Assembly: GCA_022605955.1 (NCBI GenBank)
Contig: JAKCOZ010000015.1
Location: forward strand, 9,863,287 to 9,927,286
Source of the DNA: Rallus limicola
Lineage: Eukaryota; Chordata; Aves; Gruiformes; Rallidae
Direction of reading: 5' to 3'
Length of the DNA: 64,000 nt
Shown here: positions 12,101-26,400 of the stretch, in pieces
Position numbering within the stretch: position 1 is the stretch's first letter
Layout of the letters: each line of letters starts with the position of its first letter
Notes under the pieces: model-generated
The model's database searches: none
Told to the model about the DNA's origin: nothing
Seen by the model: the letters and a program-made list of their open reading frames with translations, nothing else
Position numbers and translations under genes: made by a program

Positions 12101-15100
12101 CCAGAGGATGGAGAACAATAGGAAACTGTAGTGGCTTTGGGATAATCTCTGATTGTATTTAGGCATGTTTAATTGGCCTGTCAATTTTTCACATCTCATG
12201 CATTTTCATAAGTGTTCCTTTTTGCCTCTCCTTTTATCCTCTTGTAGCTCCTTGGATTTCCCTGCAGATAGGCTCTCCGCATTGCTTTGTTTTGTTCCCC
12301 CCACCCCCATTTTGAAGCAGTGCTGAGTTGCCTGGCTTTGTGGTGTCTAAGCAGAAAGGCAGCTACAGCAGAGGGGCTGTTTGGGAAAATCTCATGTTAC
12401 CCTCAAGAGTGGGAGAAATTTGGTCTGGGAGGGGGGATTGTCAGTGACCTAGACATGCATGCCATCTATCATAGTTTTCTTTGCCCTAAACTAGGGCTCT
12501 GGATATAAACCCTCATCCCACTCGTGTGTAATGGGGAGTGAACATTTATACTGGATATTTTTTCCCCCTTTGGTCCCACTGAAAGCTGAGATACATTTAT
12601 TTATTCTTCTGATTTTTCACACAGTACTGGCTCCCTTAGAAATCTAGAGCTACTAAACTTCTAAGTTAAAAATATTCAAAGGGATCTTCCTCAGACTTTC
12701 AGATCACCTGTGTTAAACTCCTACCCTTCCATGGCTAAGTGATGCCAGACCTAGTTGCTTCATCCTCCTACAAGAAAGCCGCCTGGTAGGTGATAAAAAG
12801 CAAGCCACCCTTCTAAAATCACTGTCTGAGCTCACCAGAATTGTTCTTTTATTTCTTCTGGCATTGAAGTTCATGAGCACTGGAGCTTGGAGGAAAATAA
12901 GGACCCATGAAGACACAGCCCTGACAGGCAAAGGAGATCAGGAGCTGCAGAGATGATTGATAAGGTCCTCTTGGAGCCAGCCTCGTCCCACTTAATCCCT
13001 GAAATATAGACAAGCATCTTCAGATAGATGCATAGCCCAGAGTGGGACCAACTTCACCAACAGAGTCCAAAACTATGTGGCCAGGCTGTCTAAAGGTTTT
13101 GACTGCTTTAGGTGCCTTTGGGCTTGATGACACTTTTGATAGCCTTTCAGAAATGTTTCATCAACAGGATCTGGGGGCTGGTGCTCTGGACATGATCAGG
13201 CAAAGCTCATGACATGCCAGTGGAGTGTCCCAACCTCCAGGCAGGGAAGGAGGTAGAAGAAGCTGCAGGAGGTGGTGGTAGAGACCAGGGATGGATGTCT
13301 CTCCCTTGCTTGCTTTGGAAGAGGTACCTGTGGAACAGCAGTTGCCATAAGGCCCCCTGTGTCCCATCAGTGGTGTTGTTTTCCCAGGGCTTTTATGCAG
13401 TTTGTGATGACGGCTTGGTTTGTGGCAATTTATTGTCCTGTAGGGTTGTCTCCTCTCTTTATATCCCATGGATCTCATCGTACAGCAGTAAATCATTGTG
13501 AAGCTGATAGTTTAGTTTCCAGCCATAAATTTAGATGCTGGAAAAAAGAGATTTGTGTATTCCTCTGCTTCTCTTCTTTGCATGTGGCTGTTCAGAGCTC
13601 TGTGTACCCCCAAGTGTGAAGATGCTGTTTCGTAAAAGCAGTGATAACTAAAATAATGTATTGAGGAACCTCTAAAGAAATGCTTGCTCTTTTCTGTGGG
13701 AGTGCAGGAGGTGAAGTGATGTGGACAAAAGTGTACATCAGGGAAGGGGGAGAGACAGGAAAGGGGAAAAAATGCTTTTCACAGGGCACTGGCACCAGGC
13801 TGGGTGGATGTGTGCTGTGTTACCTGATCCTGGTCATGATCTGGGGATGGTGCTGGAGTACTGCAAGCAGCAATCAGCGGCTGAGGTTTAACCTGCTGCA
13901 GGTCCTGTGACAGCTCCAAGACCTGTTCTGTTCTGGGAGCAGTATTGTTGCTGGTGGAAAGGGAAAAAGCTAAGAGCATGAGTTAATGTGTGGCTCTGGA
14001 GAAGTCAAGGTTAATAACGTTGGGCAGGGATATTTGTAGATAAAGGCAAAGGATCCTGAGAGAGGCAGCAGGCTGGAGACCTTAATAATCCTCTCTTTGC
14101 CCGTGCCCTATACTCTAAATGTTGTAGTTACAAGCAGTTATGCTCATACCACAAGATATAAATTGGTCTGTTGAGCTAGAAAGAGTTGTCCTGTTTCAGC
14201 TTTGTGAGGTGACCTCGCATGTGGTGACCAGGAGAAAAAGAAAGCTGTGTTTCCTGAGTAGGAACCTGGTGCCCTTTCAGAGCCCTAGCATCTCTGACCT
14301 CCCCTTTGCTAACAGGGTTGTGGAGCTGCACTATTTATAGCCCCTTCTGGCCACTGCACTTGCCTGTCCTGCAGTGGCTGTGGAAAGGGGATTGCTACCC
14401 TACGCTGGAGCGTGACTATAAAGCTCACAAACAGTTCTGAAATCTCTAACTTCCAGCAAAGCCAATTGTGCAGAGAGAGCCTGTGATCAAACAGAATCCA
14501 TCTGTTGTAACCAAACATAAATTTTCCTGTGAAAATATTCTGTTTCAACTTTTTCAGCAATCAAACCCTTCTTCATCCGGACTGTTTGGTGCTAGAAATT
14601 AATTAGCTGATAATATCCTCTTTAGAATAAAGGCAAATGTTTTCATGTCTTTGCTGAAGGCTAATATTTGCAAAAAGCAAAGCAGATGAGTTTCTTAAAT
14701 CTCTGTAATCTTGCCCTGATAAATATACTTCCTTACTGTTAAGCTTTCCATGAATTTCTGCGTCTCTTTCTCACCTTTCATGTGATGCTAAGTGTTAGCA
14801 TCTAAAAATCTAAGCTAAATCAAAGCTGTGGGTTTCAGCTTTCAGAGAAGTGATCAGATTGAATCCAGTCCTTCCATCTTGGGGTCACCTGAAATAAATG
14901 CCACAGAAATGGGCAAGAGTAAAAAAATCTGTGATGGGACAGACAGTCTTTTTCTTCACAAGCAAGTACGTGAATGCTCATATGTTTAGAGATGACATCC
15001 ACACCTCACTTGCTTATCAAGTTATTGCAGAAGCTGGGTAGTTTAGTCATTTTAGCATCTGGATCTTGAATTAATCTGCAGATGAGACAAGCAGAGGTGA

Positions 15101-18100
15101 GCTGGGAGGCCAACTGCTTGATTTCCTAGGGAAGCAGAGACGTGCTGAATTAACTTCTCAAAATACTCTGCAGCACTTGCTCTGGCAGCTTTTTTTTTTT
15201 TGCAGTTTAATAATAAAAATAAGTAAGCAAAGCCAGGCAATTTTGGAAAACTCCAGGCAACCTCTGTCCTCTGATGAGTTTGAAGCCCAGCCTGTGGGGT
15301 GCATCAACATTAACTTTGGAGCAAAGTGTTTTCCTGCTCATTCCCTTGATAGGACCAATCTATTAATAAGGAGTTGCAAATAGTGAGTGTTTCAGGCTCC
15401 TTGGCTGTAAAATGCAGCTTTGATACTGGTTTTAGATGGCAATATAAAATACAAGGTGAAGACTGAATTGTAGCCTTTGTGAAGGACGGAGTTGGCATTG
15501 CTAATTGCTAATTGGAGAAATGAACATGGCAATTCCTGGGTGAGGTAATCGGGGTAGGAAAGTACTCCAGAAATGGGGGTAATAAATGAAGTCTGAAGAG
15601 AGTATGTGTGGAGCTGGACTTCTTGGTCTCCCTTGGACAGAAAAAGTACTTGCCTTAGTGGGAAGTATGAAATTGATGGTAAGTGCTTTTCAATGTACCA
15701 CCTGTCAGTGAGGTTTCATCTATTTTTAATTATGCCATCATGATGATAATTACTACGATTTAGGCATTTCCCAAACAAGTCTTTAGTTAATCATGGGTGT
15801 AGTCAGTTCCTGGAAGAGCAAGTGTTGGGCCACCTCTGTGATGGTGCAGCTCTGGGTCTGGTAACCAGCTGGCAACTCTGCGCTGACTGTCATACAGGGT
15901 AAGAAAATCAAGCCTTGTGTGGATGGAAAAATGCTTAAAGTAGGAAAAGTTAATGATGAGTTTTCAAATGGATGTATGCATTTAATTATGACTGGAGCCA
16001 TCCCTTACTCTGCTGTTGGGTCCCAGTCCAATACTGGGCAAGCCACTGATGGGCAGATTTTCTGCCAGAGTAAACTGGTGTGGTTGTTTTGCAGACAAGA
16101 AAACAATGCCAGTTATATGCGGCAGTGGATACAGTTGTTAGATTTGATTGTGGACAAGGATAATTTAGCTTGATGTTCTGTAAGAACACAGGCCAAAACC
16201 TTCATCTGTGTATCCCTAGTAACTTGGACAAGACCAAGGCAAACCTTCCAGTTGGTTTCCTGGAAGGCAGACATCCAGTTTTGATTTCAGGAGACCAGAA
16301 CACAGATAACGTGCTCTTTCTACAAGTAATTTGTTTTCCCGACTGAGACACCTTTACTGCTATCATTTTGGAAAAGGGATCTGTTTATATGAGAGGATGG
16401 TACTTGTCTCAGCCTATTCTTTTGCTGACTCCTTGGCTCAAACCTCACTCAACTCATATGGGAACTCTCGTACAATGCAGGAAAAACGAGCCCCTGATGA
16501 GGTCTATATAAGCCACTATAATATTGGTGTAGTGTATGTAATGATGACAATAAAATTCAATTTCATGGCTCTGTAAGACCTTTTGAACACTCTGCTATTG
16601 ATTCATTATCGTGTAACTTGGAACTTTCAATCTTTTCCTTAAAAAACAAATTCGGTTTTCTTTACTGGGAACTAAATCTTGGCAGCAGTAAGTCTACCAG
16701 CACAAAACTGCCACTTGAACAGGGATGTACTTCCCTGTAGAAACAGTACTGATTCTGTGTGATGATTTTAAACTTCCCATGTTTCTGAAGTGAGGCTGTT
16801 TAATTTCAAAGCTAAGCTGCACGTTGCAGTGATCTCAGCTTTTCTATCACCCTGTTTGGGGCTGAGGAGACTGATGGGTGCTCTGTAAGTAAATTAGATT
16901 AGTGTATTGCCTTTTATCAGCGCTCACAGGAAAAGGCTGCAGCATGCACTTAAACTGGGCACCAGAACTTGCTTGACTTTCAGCCTTTGGCTACTGTCTG
17001 GGGCTGTACTAGCTAATTACTTCATTAGCACAACAACAATGTGGAATACAGTGAGAAGAGGTTTGGGAGTACATACATGAAGGCATAGCTGACCCCTGTC
17101 TAGGCTGGTATCTGCAGTCAGTGCTTGCAAGAAGCTTTCCTTCTGCGAAATAAATTGGTAGTCAGAGCAAGTGGCAATACAGCACATTGAGATAAGACTA
17201 TTTTAATTTCTTGCTTCAGGAAACTCAGCTGTCTCCTTGGAAAGACTGGTGCCATGTCCATGGATTCGCATATTGAACAAACATACTGTACCATTTAATT
17301 ATTAAAGAATGGCTTCAGCACTTCCTGGCAAAATCAACTGTGTTCTTAGGCTGAATCCCGGCAACTGTTCCACCTGCAAGCCCACGCTTCTTACCATGGG
17401 CAGCAGGCAGTACTGCTTTGGTCACTACTCTTTGGGATAATACAGCTTTTATAACCTTGCTTCCAAATGTATGCAATATTTTCTTGCAATTAAATAGCTG
17501 CTGTTATTTACTACTGTTGCAGCAGCATTTCCAAGTAGGGATCTGGCTTCTCTTACACTGTGTTGTCCAGAAGCAGGAAAAAAAGTTGGACTGGTTTGCT
17601 GTGGATGCTGATAGGACTTGTGACATCACCACTGAGATACTATCAGTGATGAATAAGAATACTTTTACAGTGCTTGTCAGATGATAACTATAGTAGGAGA
17701 TGTGTAAGTAATACTGATTAGGGCTCAAGTTGGAAGCTCAAAAAAGGAACATAGATGTGAATGTTTAAATTAGCTGCTGCCTTAGCTTTGGGACATAATC
17801 CAAATGCCATTCACCCACTTGAATTGCAGAAAAGTGCCCATAAAATCTTACACATTCAGTCTTCCTGCCAGTCTGGGGTGTGAATTATGGAGAGGACAAT
17901 TAAGACGACATCAGCAGCACAAAGATTTCACCTTTAGCCTTCACTTGTCTATAAATCATGTTCCATGAATTCTGGTCTCAGTCCAATCTAGGTTAGCATC
18001 TTGGTGGTTTGGTTTATGGCTGCAGTCCCCACGAGTATTTTGAAACTGTGGGACAATGGTGCTTAAACACAGTGCATTTACGGTTGCACGTAATGGTGAG

Positions 18101-21100
18101 AGCTGGGCATCTCTCCAAAGAGCTTCATGCTGGTTTCTTGCAGCCGATGGTACAGAGGGTTGAGGGTCTGGAGAAGTTCTAATTCAGGGAAATGATTGCA
18201 TGTAGCCTAAAATTAAACATGGCATTTCTGATGACATGGCCTTCGGTGAAGCTGGTGAGTTTGTAAAAAGTTGCACAGGATGCTCAGAGCATGTGCCAGA
18301 GAAGTCACCCATGGATGCAGAAAATGAGGCTTTTCAAAACACTGAGGGTGAAGGTTAATGAATGAAGCCTGTTTGTCTGCTTAGCTGAACACAGTTTCAT
18401 GACAGACTGTCACCTTCAAAAGTTATTGTCAAGGTAATTAAACTTAATAGTGCCACATCAAACTTCCCCCTTTCTCTGTTGGAGGCTGTGGCATCGTGCA
18501 GGGGAAAGCTGTAGCCATGCTAATTAGGACCAGATAAGGTACTTGTAAAGCATAATTTAGACCGTTTCCTTCTGGGAATTGTATACTAATAGAGCAGGGT
18601 TTCAGTGAAACAGTTCATTGTTCTTGCTGTTGCTGGGATCATTTATTAAGGGTAATCAGTTAAAGCAGTACAGGTGTCCGTGTGGGCAGAGCATCTTCTT
18701 TTAAATCTTAGTTACTGGCAGCATCAACACATGAAGAGAAACGTTCAGCTTGGCTATGCCAGGCTGTCAGTCTGACCCTTCTACCCCGAACTAACGGCAC
18801 TTGTTAGCAGCATAGTTGATTTAACAGGCACCCAGAGACAATATACTCTGAGCCTGGGGTCTGTTTGGTCACTGTGGGCGGGGGGTGAGCACCTTTTGGC
18901 TGCCCCTGGCACTGCTCTGCTTTACATGGAGGGCACAGATATTTCTGCAGGAATTTGTGCCCCAGGAACGGGAGCTGCTTTGCTTACACACAGCATCCTA
19001 TGAGTCTATGGGATACCTGACTTTCTGTATTGGCTCATCCCGAGTTTGGTTCAAGGCATTGCTGTATTGGATTTGTTGTTTCAGCATTGATCTGACTTAC
19101 CTGAGGCAGACTTTTTGTCTCTAAATGCTTTAATGCCACATCTGGCTGGTGTTATTTGCTTCTGTGGCTCTCAAACTGCTCCCAAACTCTTAGGGGGAGA
19201 TCTGTGCTCTGTTAATTGCAGTGCCTTATCTTAACATGCTCTGCAGCATGGATGTTTTTGAGAGATGTCTCCTGTCTCTTGTTGACCAGCCTGTTTTACG
19301 TATTTTTACCAAACAGAATTAGTCAACAAACTAACTCTGGGCAAGATTTTAACAATTGCTGTAGTAATAGAAGGCAGCTTGTTTCATACCCTGAAATGAT
19401 TCCAATTAGAAGTTACTCATATGCAAAATGATCTGTAGTGAACTACTTATTTGATTTTAAACTATTTATATTTTATTTTGCTTTCTCTTTAAATGAAAGA
19501 CATAGGCTGGTTAGCCAGTTTAATATATTCTAATCTATAGTGATGGTACAATGCCTCTTAGCCTGGTATGTGGTAATATCTGCTTTAATTTTTGTAGACA
19601 ATATACAAATATGAAATGAAAATGAAAAATAAAGGCTGTCTTTCTGTAGAAATCTTCAGTTTTCTCCCCAGAACCTATTTTATGGGCCTGCCCAGTGGCT
19701 GTATGTCTAGTCATACAGAATTGAAGCATATATAAACGTTGGAACAACCTTTAAATGAGTGAAGATGAAAACAATCTGAACGAATTCACAGAGGCAGCAT
19801 CATTGGTATTTGTAATATTAATACATTCAACTCTAACCTGTTAGTAAAGAAATACTGCCTTTTAAAATACATTTGAGCACAGTGTGTAATTTCCAGGATA
19901 TGTATTAGAGATGTGGGATTTTGCATTATTACTCCTGAGGAAGGAAACAAACTGTATGGCAACTTCAAGGGAAACGTGAACTAATTTAATATGAGCTCTA
20001 CTTTGAATAGTTTTTGCCCCTTTAATTTTGTTCTGATACATATTTTTTAAGGTTTACATGAATAGAAAACTATTTTCTCCCTTACCATTTCTCCAGTTTG
20101 CTATTATAGAAAAAGTTTAATCTTTGCCAAGCAGATAAATGCAGCAGTATATACATATATTCTGCATACTGTGTATTCATTAATCACACGGTGTTTTGCT
20201 TTATTTTTCTGATACTCAGTGTGTATCTATTTTCATTATCCTCTTGCACTACTTGCAATGGATTCTATGGCTTGGCAGAGCCACTTCAAATACCAGACAT
20301 AATAAATGGTAATAGATTTCCCATTATACAAATGCTTTTTTATCCTCTTAGTTTAATTGCTGCATTTCTCACTCCTCCTATTGTGCAGTCTTGATGACCA
20401 GTATCCCCACAGCCATTTCCTTAGCTGAAATGAGGAGTAGATTTATGTGTGAGAGCTGAAAGCACACTTCTTCCAGTATCAGAGAGCAACAGCTGTGTTT
20501 TGCTTGTGGCTGGAGTTTCCTCTGATGTAAAACCAATTGTCTCGGGACATCCAGGCAATTCCCCCAACTATAGAAGTTTCTCAGAGGAGGGTAAATTGGA
20601 TCTTAATATTCAGGTTTATGTCTGGATATGGTCAAATCCCAGTGATGAACATAGAGAGAAGAGGAAGTGGCACAGTTCCTCTAGTTTTTTGTGTGGACCG
20701 GGATTTCAGCATGGTGAAAGCAGGCAAAACCTGGTATGACATGGTACTTTGATTGGGAAAATCATATAAATTCTTCCACTACAGCTCCAGCAAAATTAGT
20801 GGGAGCCTCCACGTGCTCAGTAGTGGTGAGAGAAGAAAAAGCCACTTGGACAGAGCAAGCAAGCAACTGTGCATGGGGAGCTGGGGATCAGCTCACAGTC
20901 TGTCTCAGAACTTGAACATTTGGGGCTCTGGGTGATCAGATCAGCCCCTTGGGTCCCTGCAGTGGTGGCAGGAGGAGGAGCCCTGTTGCCCCCTCAACCC
21001 ATCGTCAGTCCCACATGTGTGTTTCTCACACAATGCAAACACAGGCTTTTCATCTTCTGTACAAGGTTTTACATATGTACCTTGCCTCTAAACTTATCTA

Positions 21101-23090
21101 TACTTAATATACATGTACACACCTGTCAGTGCTTTTGACTCTGTATTTTAAAGGAAGCAAGATGGAGTCAAGAAGGAAATCTATAGTGCTGTTATGCAAA
21201 GATTGATCTCTAAAGCACTGAGGGTTTATTGAGTTTTGAGGGTCTGTAATTGGAATTCCTGAATTTGAAATTCGATGTTAGCTCCCCTGGGATAGCCGTT
21301 TGTGCTGTGCTGGTAGCGCTGCTCTGCATTCAAAGCAGCTCTCTTTAGCCCTTCCCTTGCTGGGAAGCTTTCTGGGTCAGTCTGTGCAACATTTTCCTTT
21401 GGTTACAAACTTTGAGTTTACCAACACAGTGCCTGTGTCCTTCCAGACTGAACCAGGGGGAGGGTGACCCTGGTAATTAAGTGCAAAGACTCCATGGCAG
21501 GGCACTGCTGAGGTCAGGCATCAGAGGTGAATTATTCTGTGTTGTGTTTCTTGGGGGACCTCCTGGAAAGATGCAGCATGTTGCTGCCCAGAGCAGTTGG
21601 TCTGTGGAAACAATTTGTGACCTCTTAAGTCATGTGTGGGATCATCAGAAATGTTTTCTAGAGAAGGTGTTCAGAGATTTTTGGGTTAGTAAACTCCTGA
21701 ATGTCCATCTGTTGTTGGACAGCCTTTAGTCCTCAGGTATTGAGTTGGTAATGGGGATGTCTTCTATAAATCAAGAGTTTCCCCATGAGTTCCTGGAAGG
21801 CCCCTTTGCACTCCCCTGGGACCATGGTAAGAAGCAGTTGAGAACTTCTGCCATCATCTGAAACCCCATAGGTAGGGCAGGGAATATTTCCCCCCTTCAG
21901 CTGCTAGAAAGCAGTGGATAAGGCTGAGCACAGTGGGAAAGGCCAGCCAAAAGCTACGTGCCACTCTCAGCATGATTTGGGTGTAAAGTTTGGATGAGAG
22001 AGGCTAGGAACATAGATGCTAGGTCAGGCAGAGTCCTCAGCAAGTATCCTTCTCCCAAAATAGTGTGGGGATAAGCAAGGCTGGGCAAGGAAGGCAGACA
22101 CCCAAAGATAGTGGAAGATATGTCTGTATCTTCTCAGCTAGTATCTCAAGTGGCTGTTCCCTGGGTAAATTTATTATGCTGTATTTAAGGTTATATACAT
22201 AATTCAGCCCACTGTGCTGCATGCATTTGATGGGGGAAGTTTGGGGACTGCAAATTGTGTCTTATCACTGTGTGACCCACAGCTTTTGGTTTTTCATGTC
22301 CCCTCAGTGACCAGATCTGGCTGTAAAAAGGAGCCTCTTTTATGTGCACCAAACCTCAAACTCCTATTTATCCCATAAAGTAGGCTGCCTTGAACCTCGC
22401 TGGTCCCTCCAGGTGGGTGTGTTGAGTCATGCCAGCACCCCAACCCACACATACTCTGGTAGAACAGCTGGGGAGAAATCTCTCCTGTCTCTTGGTGATG
22501 GTTTGTTGGGGCTGACTTCTCTTGGGGAGCCAGAGGATCCGTGAGGATCCATCCTTTTGCTTGCAGAATTACTGGAGGACTTGGGATACACCACGCGCAT
22601 TCTTTGGGTAGCTGATGTGCAACAGGTGACTTGTATGTCCCTGGGGTGGTGACTTCGCTTTCAGGTCTGCAGGAAGTTCTCCATAGTTTCTGCAGACGCA
22701 AAAAGTGTTTTTGGCAGAAAAGTTTCTGTAGTGGGACCCAACGCTGCCTGGGCTGTGCCAGGACGTAACTCCATGGCATGTGCTGGGTTTTCAGTGAACT
22801 AGTCCTGTGACATCGAGGGCTTTTATCTCCTTTGCTTTGATAAGCTCTGGATTAGCTTGCTGATGAAGCGCTAGCGTGTACCCATATGTGCTACAGAATA
22901 CTGTTACTTTGCAAATTAATATGTTAATGTAGTACCAGATTCCCAGCCCTGAACAGCAGGAGACTGGTGATAGGTTTATACACATCAACGAGTGATTTTA
23001 TTCATCTGGACAAAATAGCAAGACAAAACAGCTCCACGCTGAAAGTATTGTTGGAAAGGGTCTGTGCCCCCTCCAGCTCTGTCTTCACCA
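9142..23090. other. Long non-coding stretch, no gene recognised
   Basis: About 14 kb without any exon, RNA gene or recognisable transposon. Open frames are short and mutually overlapping. Simple sequence is limited to a TTTA-type run near 11028-11042 and poly-T at 15190-15201. AT-rich stretches occur at 10660-10860, 14580-14830 and 19430-20400. The last contains many TAAT cores and TA-rich steps and could hold regulatory elements. Nothing more specific can be supported. Confidence 0.6.
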
Positions 23091-23094
23091 TCTT

Positions 23095-23273
23095 CCCCAC
23101 CCCCAACCCCTTCCCTCTCGCTCCCTCTGCCACTACATAAAGCCCAACTCCATTTCACAGTAATCATCAATTAATTTTGAGCCGGCAGCCCCTCGCAGAG
23201 CCAGGCTGAGGTGCGGAGGGAGAAGCGGCACAGAGCCATGTGAGCGGAGTGCTGGAGGCTGCGGTCGGGGAAG
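23095..23273 (+). promoter_or_regulatory. Candidate alternative promoter and 5' UTR
   Basis: A pyrimidine-rich segment (about 23095-23130) is followed by a TATA-like CATAAAG at 23136-23142. About 25-30 bp further is AT-rich sequence with a paired homeodomain-like site (AATCATCAATTAATT, 23162-23176), where transcription could begin. After that the composition changes to CpG-rich sequence (about 19 CpG between 23181 and 23460 by hand count), the clearest CpG-island-like block in the window. A roughly 100-nt 5' UTR would lead to the ATG at 23274. An in-frame ATG-TGA start-stop element sits at 23238-23243. The start site is inferred, not shown. Confidence 0.35.
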
Positions 23274-23328
23274 ATGTTTGCTGTTTCGCTCAAGTGCCGG
23301 CTCGGGGTGGTGAGACGGAGGAATAAAG
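23274..23328 (+). CDS. Candidate alternative first coding exon (partial)
   Basis: An ATG with A at -3 opens an 18-codon frame, MFAVSLKCRLGVVRRRNK, that ends one base into the next codon at a GTAGGG splice donor (23329-23334), phase 1. The frame is closed upstream by TGA at 23241-23243, so translation in this frame must begin here. The peptide is short and basic, ending in an Arg/Lys cluster, as often seen for alternative N-termini of multi-promoter vertebrate genes. I cannot name the gene. It sits inside the CpG-rich block downstream of a TATA-like box, which makes it the best exon candidate in the window. Unspliced, the frame stays open a little further, so the splice boundary is inferred from the donor. 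Confidence 0.35.
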
Positions 23329-23439
23329 GTAGGGTGGGAGCAGAGCAGCTCGCCCCTGCCTGCGAGGGGGGCTCGCTTGAACGTCTGCTTTTCCTTAGCG
23401 GGGCAGGAGGGAAAACGCTACGTGGTCTGTGATTGATGT

Positions 23440-26400
23440 TCACCCTCGGCAAAGGGAGCAGGGTTATTGTACTTTCTAGCACCTTGTATATTTTTCAAAG
23501 GTTGAATTTCTTTATTTTCTTGGTGATTCTCTGGATTTTTGTTCTATCTATCTGCCAGGTTATTACTGCCTTAGAGCAGGTTTAGGTTTGCCTAACAGGC
23601 TTGCGAGGTTTCCCTCCTCCAAATGCAGGAGTTACTACTTTGCAGGGAGAGGCACTTGGGTGTTTGGATGGACTCCATGAGGCTGTTTGGTAGTCCTGAT
23701 GTCTGTCCCACCCCCGTGCTCCATCCAGGAGGGGAGTGGGTTGAAAGGATAAGAAACTTGGGAGGAAAACAGGGAGAAAATCAACTTTGAGATTTGAGAA
23801 GCTGCTATAATTTGAAGTATATCTCAGACTGAGACAGGACAGAGTTTCTTTTCTCACAGTGTTGCATGTGAGAAGTTTTTTGTGCTGGACTCTGATGCCT
23901 GGGTCCTTCGCCCCCAGTTTAGTTGTGTGAGTGTCAGATGATGTCCAAACCCGCATGACAGAGGTTGCTGTGGCCATTGAGCTCCCGGTGCTCAGTCCTG
24001 TTGCCGATGTTGACTTTGATTTCTGAAAGGTTTGCATTTAAATGGGGCCTGGAGAGTTGCTGACTGCCGGGAAGTTTGGTCTCACATGCAGACCCTTCCC
24101 GCTGGTAGCACTCCTGCAGCAGATCAAAGTCCTTTAGTGTAAAGGGAGACGACCTGCAATTTTATGGGGACCTCTAAAGATGGACAGCTTTTAGGTGCTC
24201 AGTGTAACTTGGTTATTATTGATTTCAGGCTTTACTGAATGCATAAACTCAGCTGTTAGCCTCATTTAAGGGGAGAGTGACTGAGCTGCTGTTGCAGGGT
24301 TCTGTAAATGGATGCATGGGAACTCTGTCAGGATGCCAGCAGGTATGAAACTTTGGAAGTGAAGGGAAGGGTCTGAGCACGTGTTTCAGAGGTGGACTAG
24401 ACCTTAAGTCTGGGGTGCATCCCCTGTGTATGACTTACCTAGTAAGTTAACAAGTCTTTACTCAGATCAAGGTTGCAATTCTATGGGACAGTAGAGCAGG
24501 AGCCTGAGGACTGTTACACTTGACATTGGTTTATTGGGGTGCTAAGAGAGAGGGGGAGCACATCAGTTATGATTGCCTCACAGTGCTCCTTCCTCCAGTG
24601 CGAGTGCAGGCAGTGCTGGGGCCATGTAGAGGCACCAGCAAGATGGGCTCTTGTGCTTCTTGCCACACGCAAGGGCGTGTTCACCCAGGGGTTACTGTCC
24701 TGCTGTGGCACTCTCCAAGCTGAGCTTATTTGGAATGGATGGATATGCATTTAGAGTGATTTGGTGATTTATGCTGATGCTTCATTCTGTCTTCTGACTT
24801 GGGCTTCTCTCTGCACTGGAAGGAGTTTCATGTTCTCAGGCAAACAGGGGTGGCACAGGCAGGATTTGCACCTTCTGGAGTGGCCTTGGAAGTGTTTGGA
24901 TCAAACACAGCCCTGGGGTTAGTGGGGAGATGCCAGGAGAAGATTTGGTGCTTTGTTAGTTTTTCCAGTTCTTTTTGCCTGGTGTGCTTTTTTGCTCAAA
25001 CATCCTAAAGGCTTTGGCAAAAGTGGTATACTATGAGGGTTTGGGTTTTTTTCTTATACAGCTTCCCAGGGAAGTTAAAAGGACTGTTCTGATGCAGGTA
25101 GAGTAAGTGCATTTGCACCTGCAAGACACTGTGAAAATGCAGCCTAAATTATAATGAAGGTGAAAAAAGTGTTATCCCTGCACTACCTGATAAAGTTTCA
25201 GTGGCTTTGGTTTAAATATTTAGAATTGACATAGATCACCTGCATTTCTTAGTGACAGATTTAAATGAGAGAATCACTAATCCAGTGCTAAATTGTACTG
25301 CTTTGATCAAGGATTAAACTGAGCTGGAATTGGCTTCTGGGACTAGGGCTTTGAAATGAAGAGCCAGAGAGAGATGTTTCTCGTCTTCAATATTTTGGGA
25401 CAGCTAGTGTTTAATGTACATCCTCAAAAGATGGAGCAAAAAATAAATGATGCCTAGGCACTGTTGCTACCAGAATGGCTGGGTGGCAACCAAAGATGGG
25501 AGCTGGTATGAATTCTGCTAGCAAGTAATGGACACTGGTGCATCTTCCATCTGTACATGCTCAAAGGCTAACTAGCTATCTGTTGCATCCTAGGAGATGC
25601 TCATGCCTGGTAAAACCATTTGTTATTTACCATTAAAAATCTCCACCACCTTTGCTTTCAACTGAGAAAGGAAGATGTAGTGAAAGTGTCTGCAGAGGGA
25701 TCTAGAAAGGAGAGTGGCCCATACCCCAGCCTAGGTACCAGTCTGTCCTCTGGTCTGGGTGTTTACGTGACCCTGTGTCCCACACTAGTGTTGTGCTCTG
25801 CCTGGCTCTGCAGCTGGATGTTTCCTAGAGAAGATACACCTTCTGCTCAAAGTCGATTGTAATTGTAAGGTACAAGTCTTGGCTGTGGTGGCTGCGATTA
25901 GGTTTATGTAGTTTTAAGTTTAAACATCCTCATTTCCATGATCTCCCAGTATTAAGTGTTCCTCTCTGCTTTGTTACAGGCCCTTTGCCACATGCTGGCA
26001 CTTCTTAGGCAAGCTTTCCTCCAACTCCCTGCTTTCTGCTACATGTTATTTTCCTTCCCTCAAACTCTGTCTGTTCCTCCCCAGCTAATCCCCTCACTTC
26101 AGAGAGAAATTCATGCTGTCAGTTCTCTTGGATTCCTGCTTTCCTTCTCTTGCTGAGCCCTTGAGCTTTTCCTGGCATGGGGAACATGCACAGTGAATCC
26201 AGGAGGCATTCATTTGTCGGGCCAGGGGCGGGCAGAGCTTCCCTGCCTGCAGCTGCCTTTCTCCAGCGCTGGCTCATACAGCTGTAGGGCTCCTCGCTCT
26301 TCTTCAGGATGCCCAGATCCCTTACAGAATGTGCTGCTGAGAACCCCAAGGAACATACAGTCACTTGTTAATACAATAATTACATTTTCTTCAGTATTAG

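Noticed and set aside
14784..14802. Inverted repeat GATGCTAA-GTG-TTAGCATC
   Set aside because: Eight-base arms with a short loop are expected several times by chance in a window this size, and it is too short to be a microRNA hairpin.
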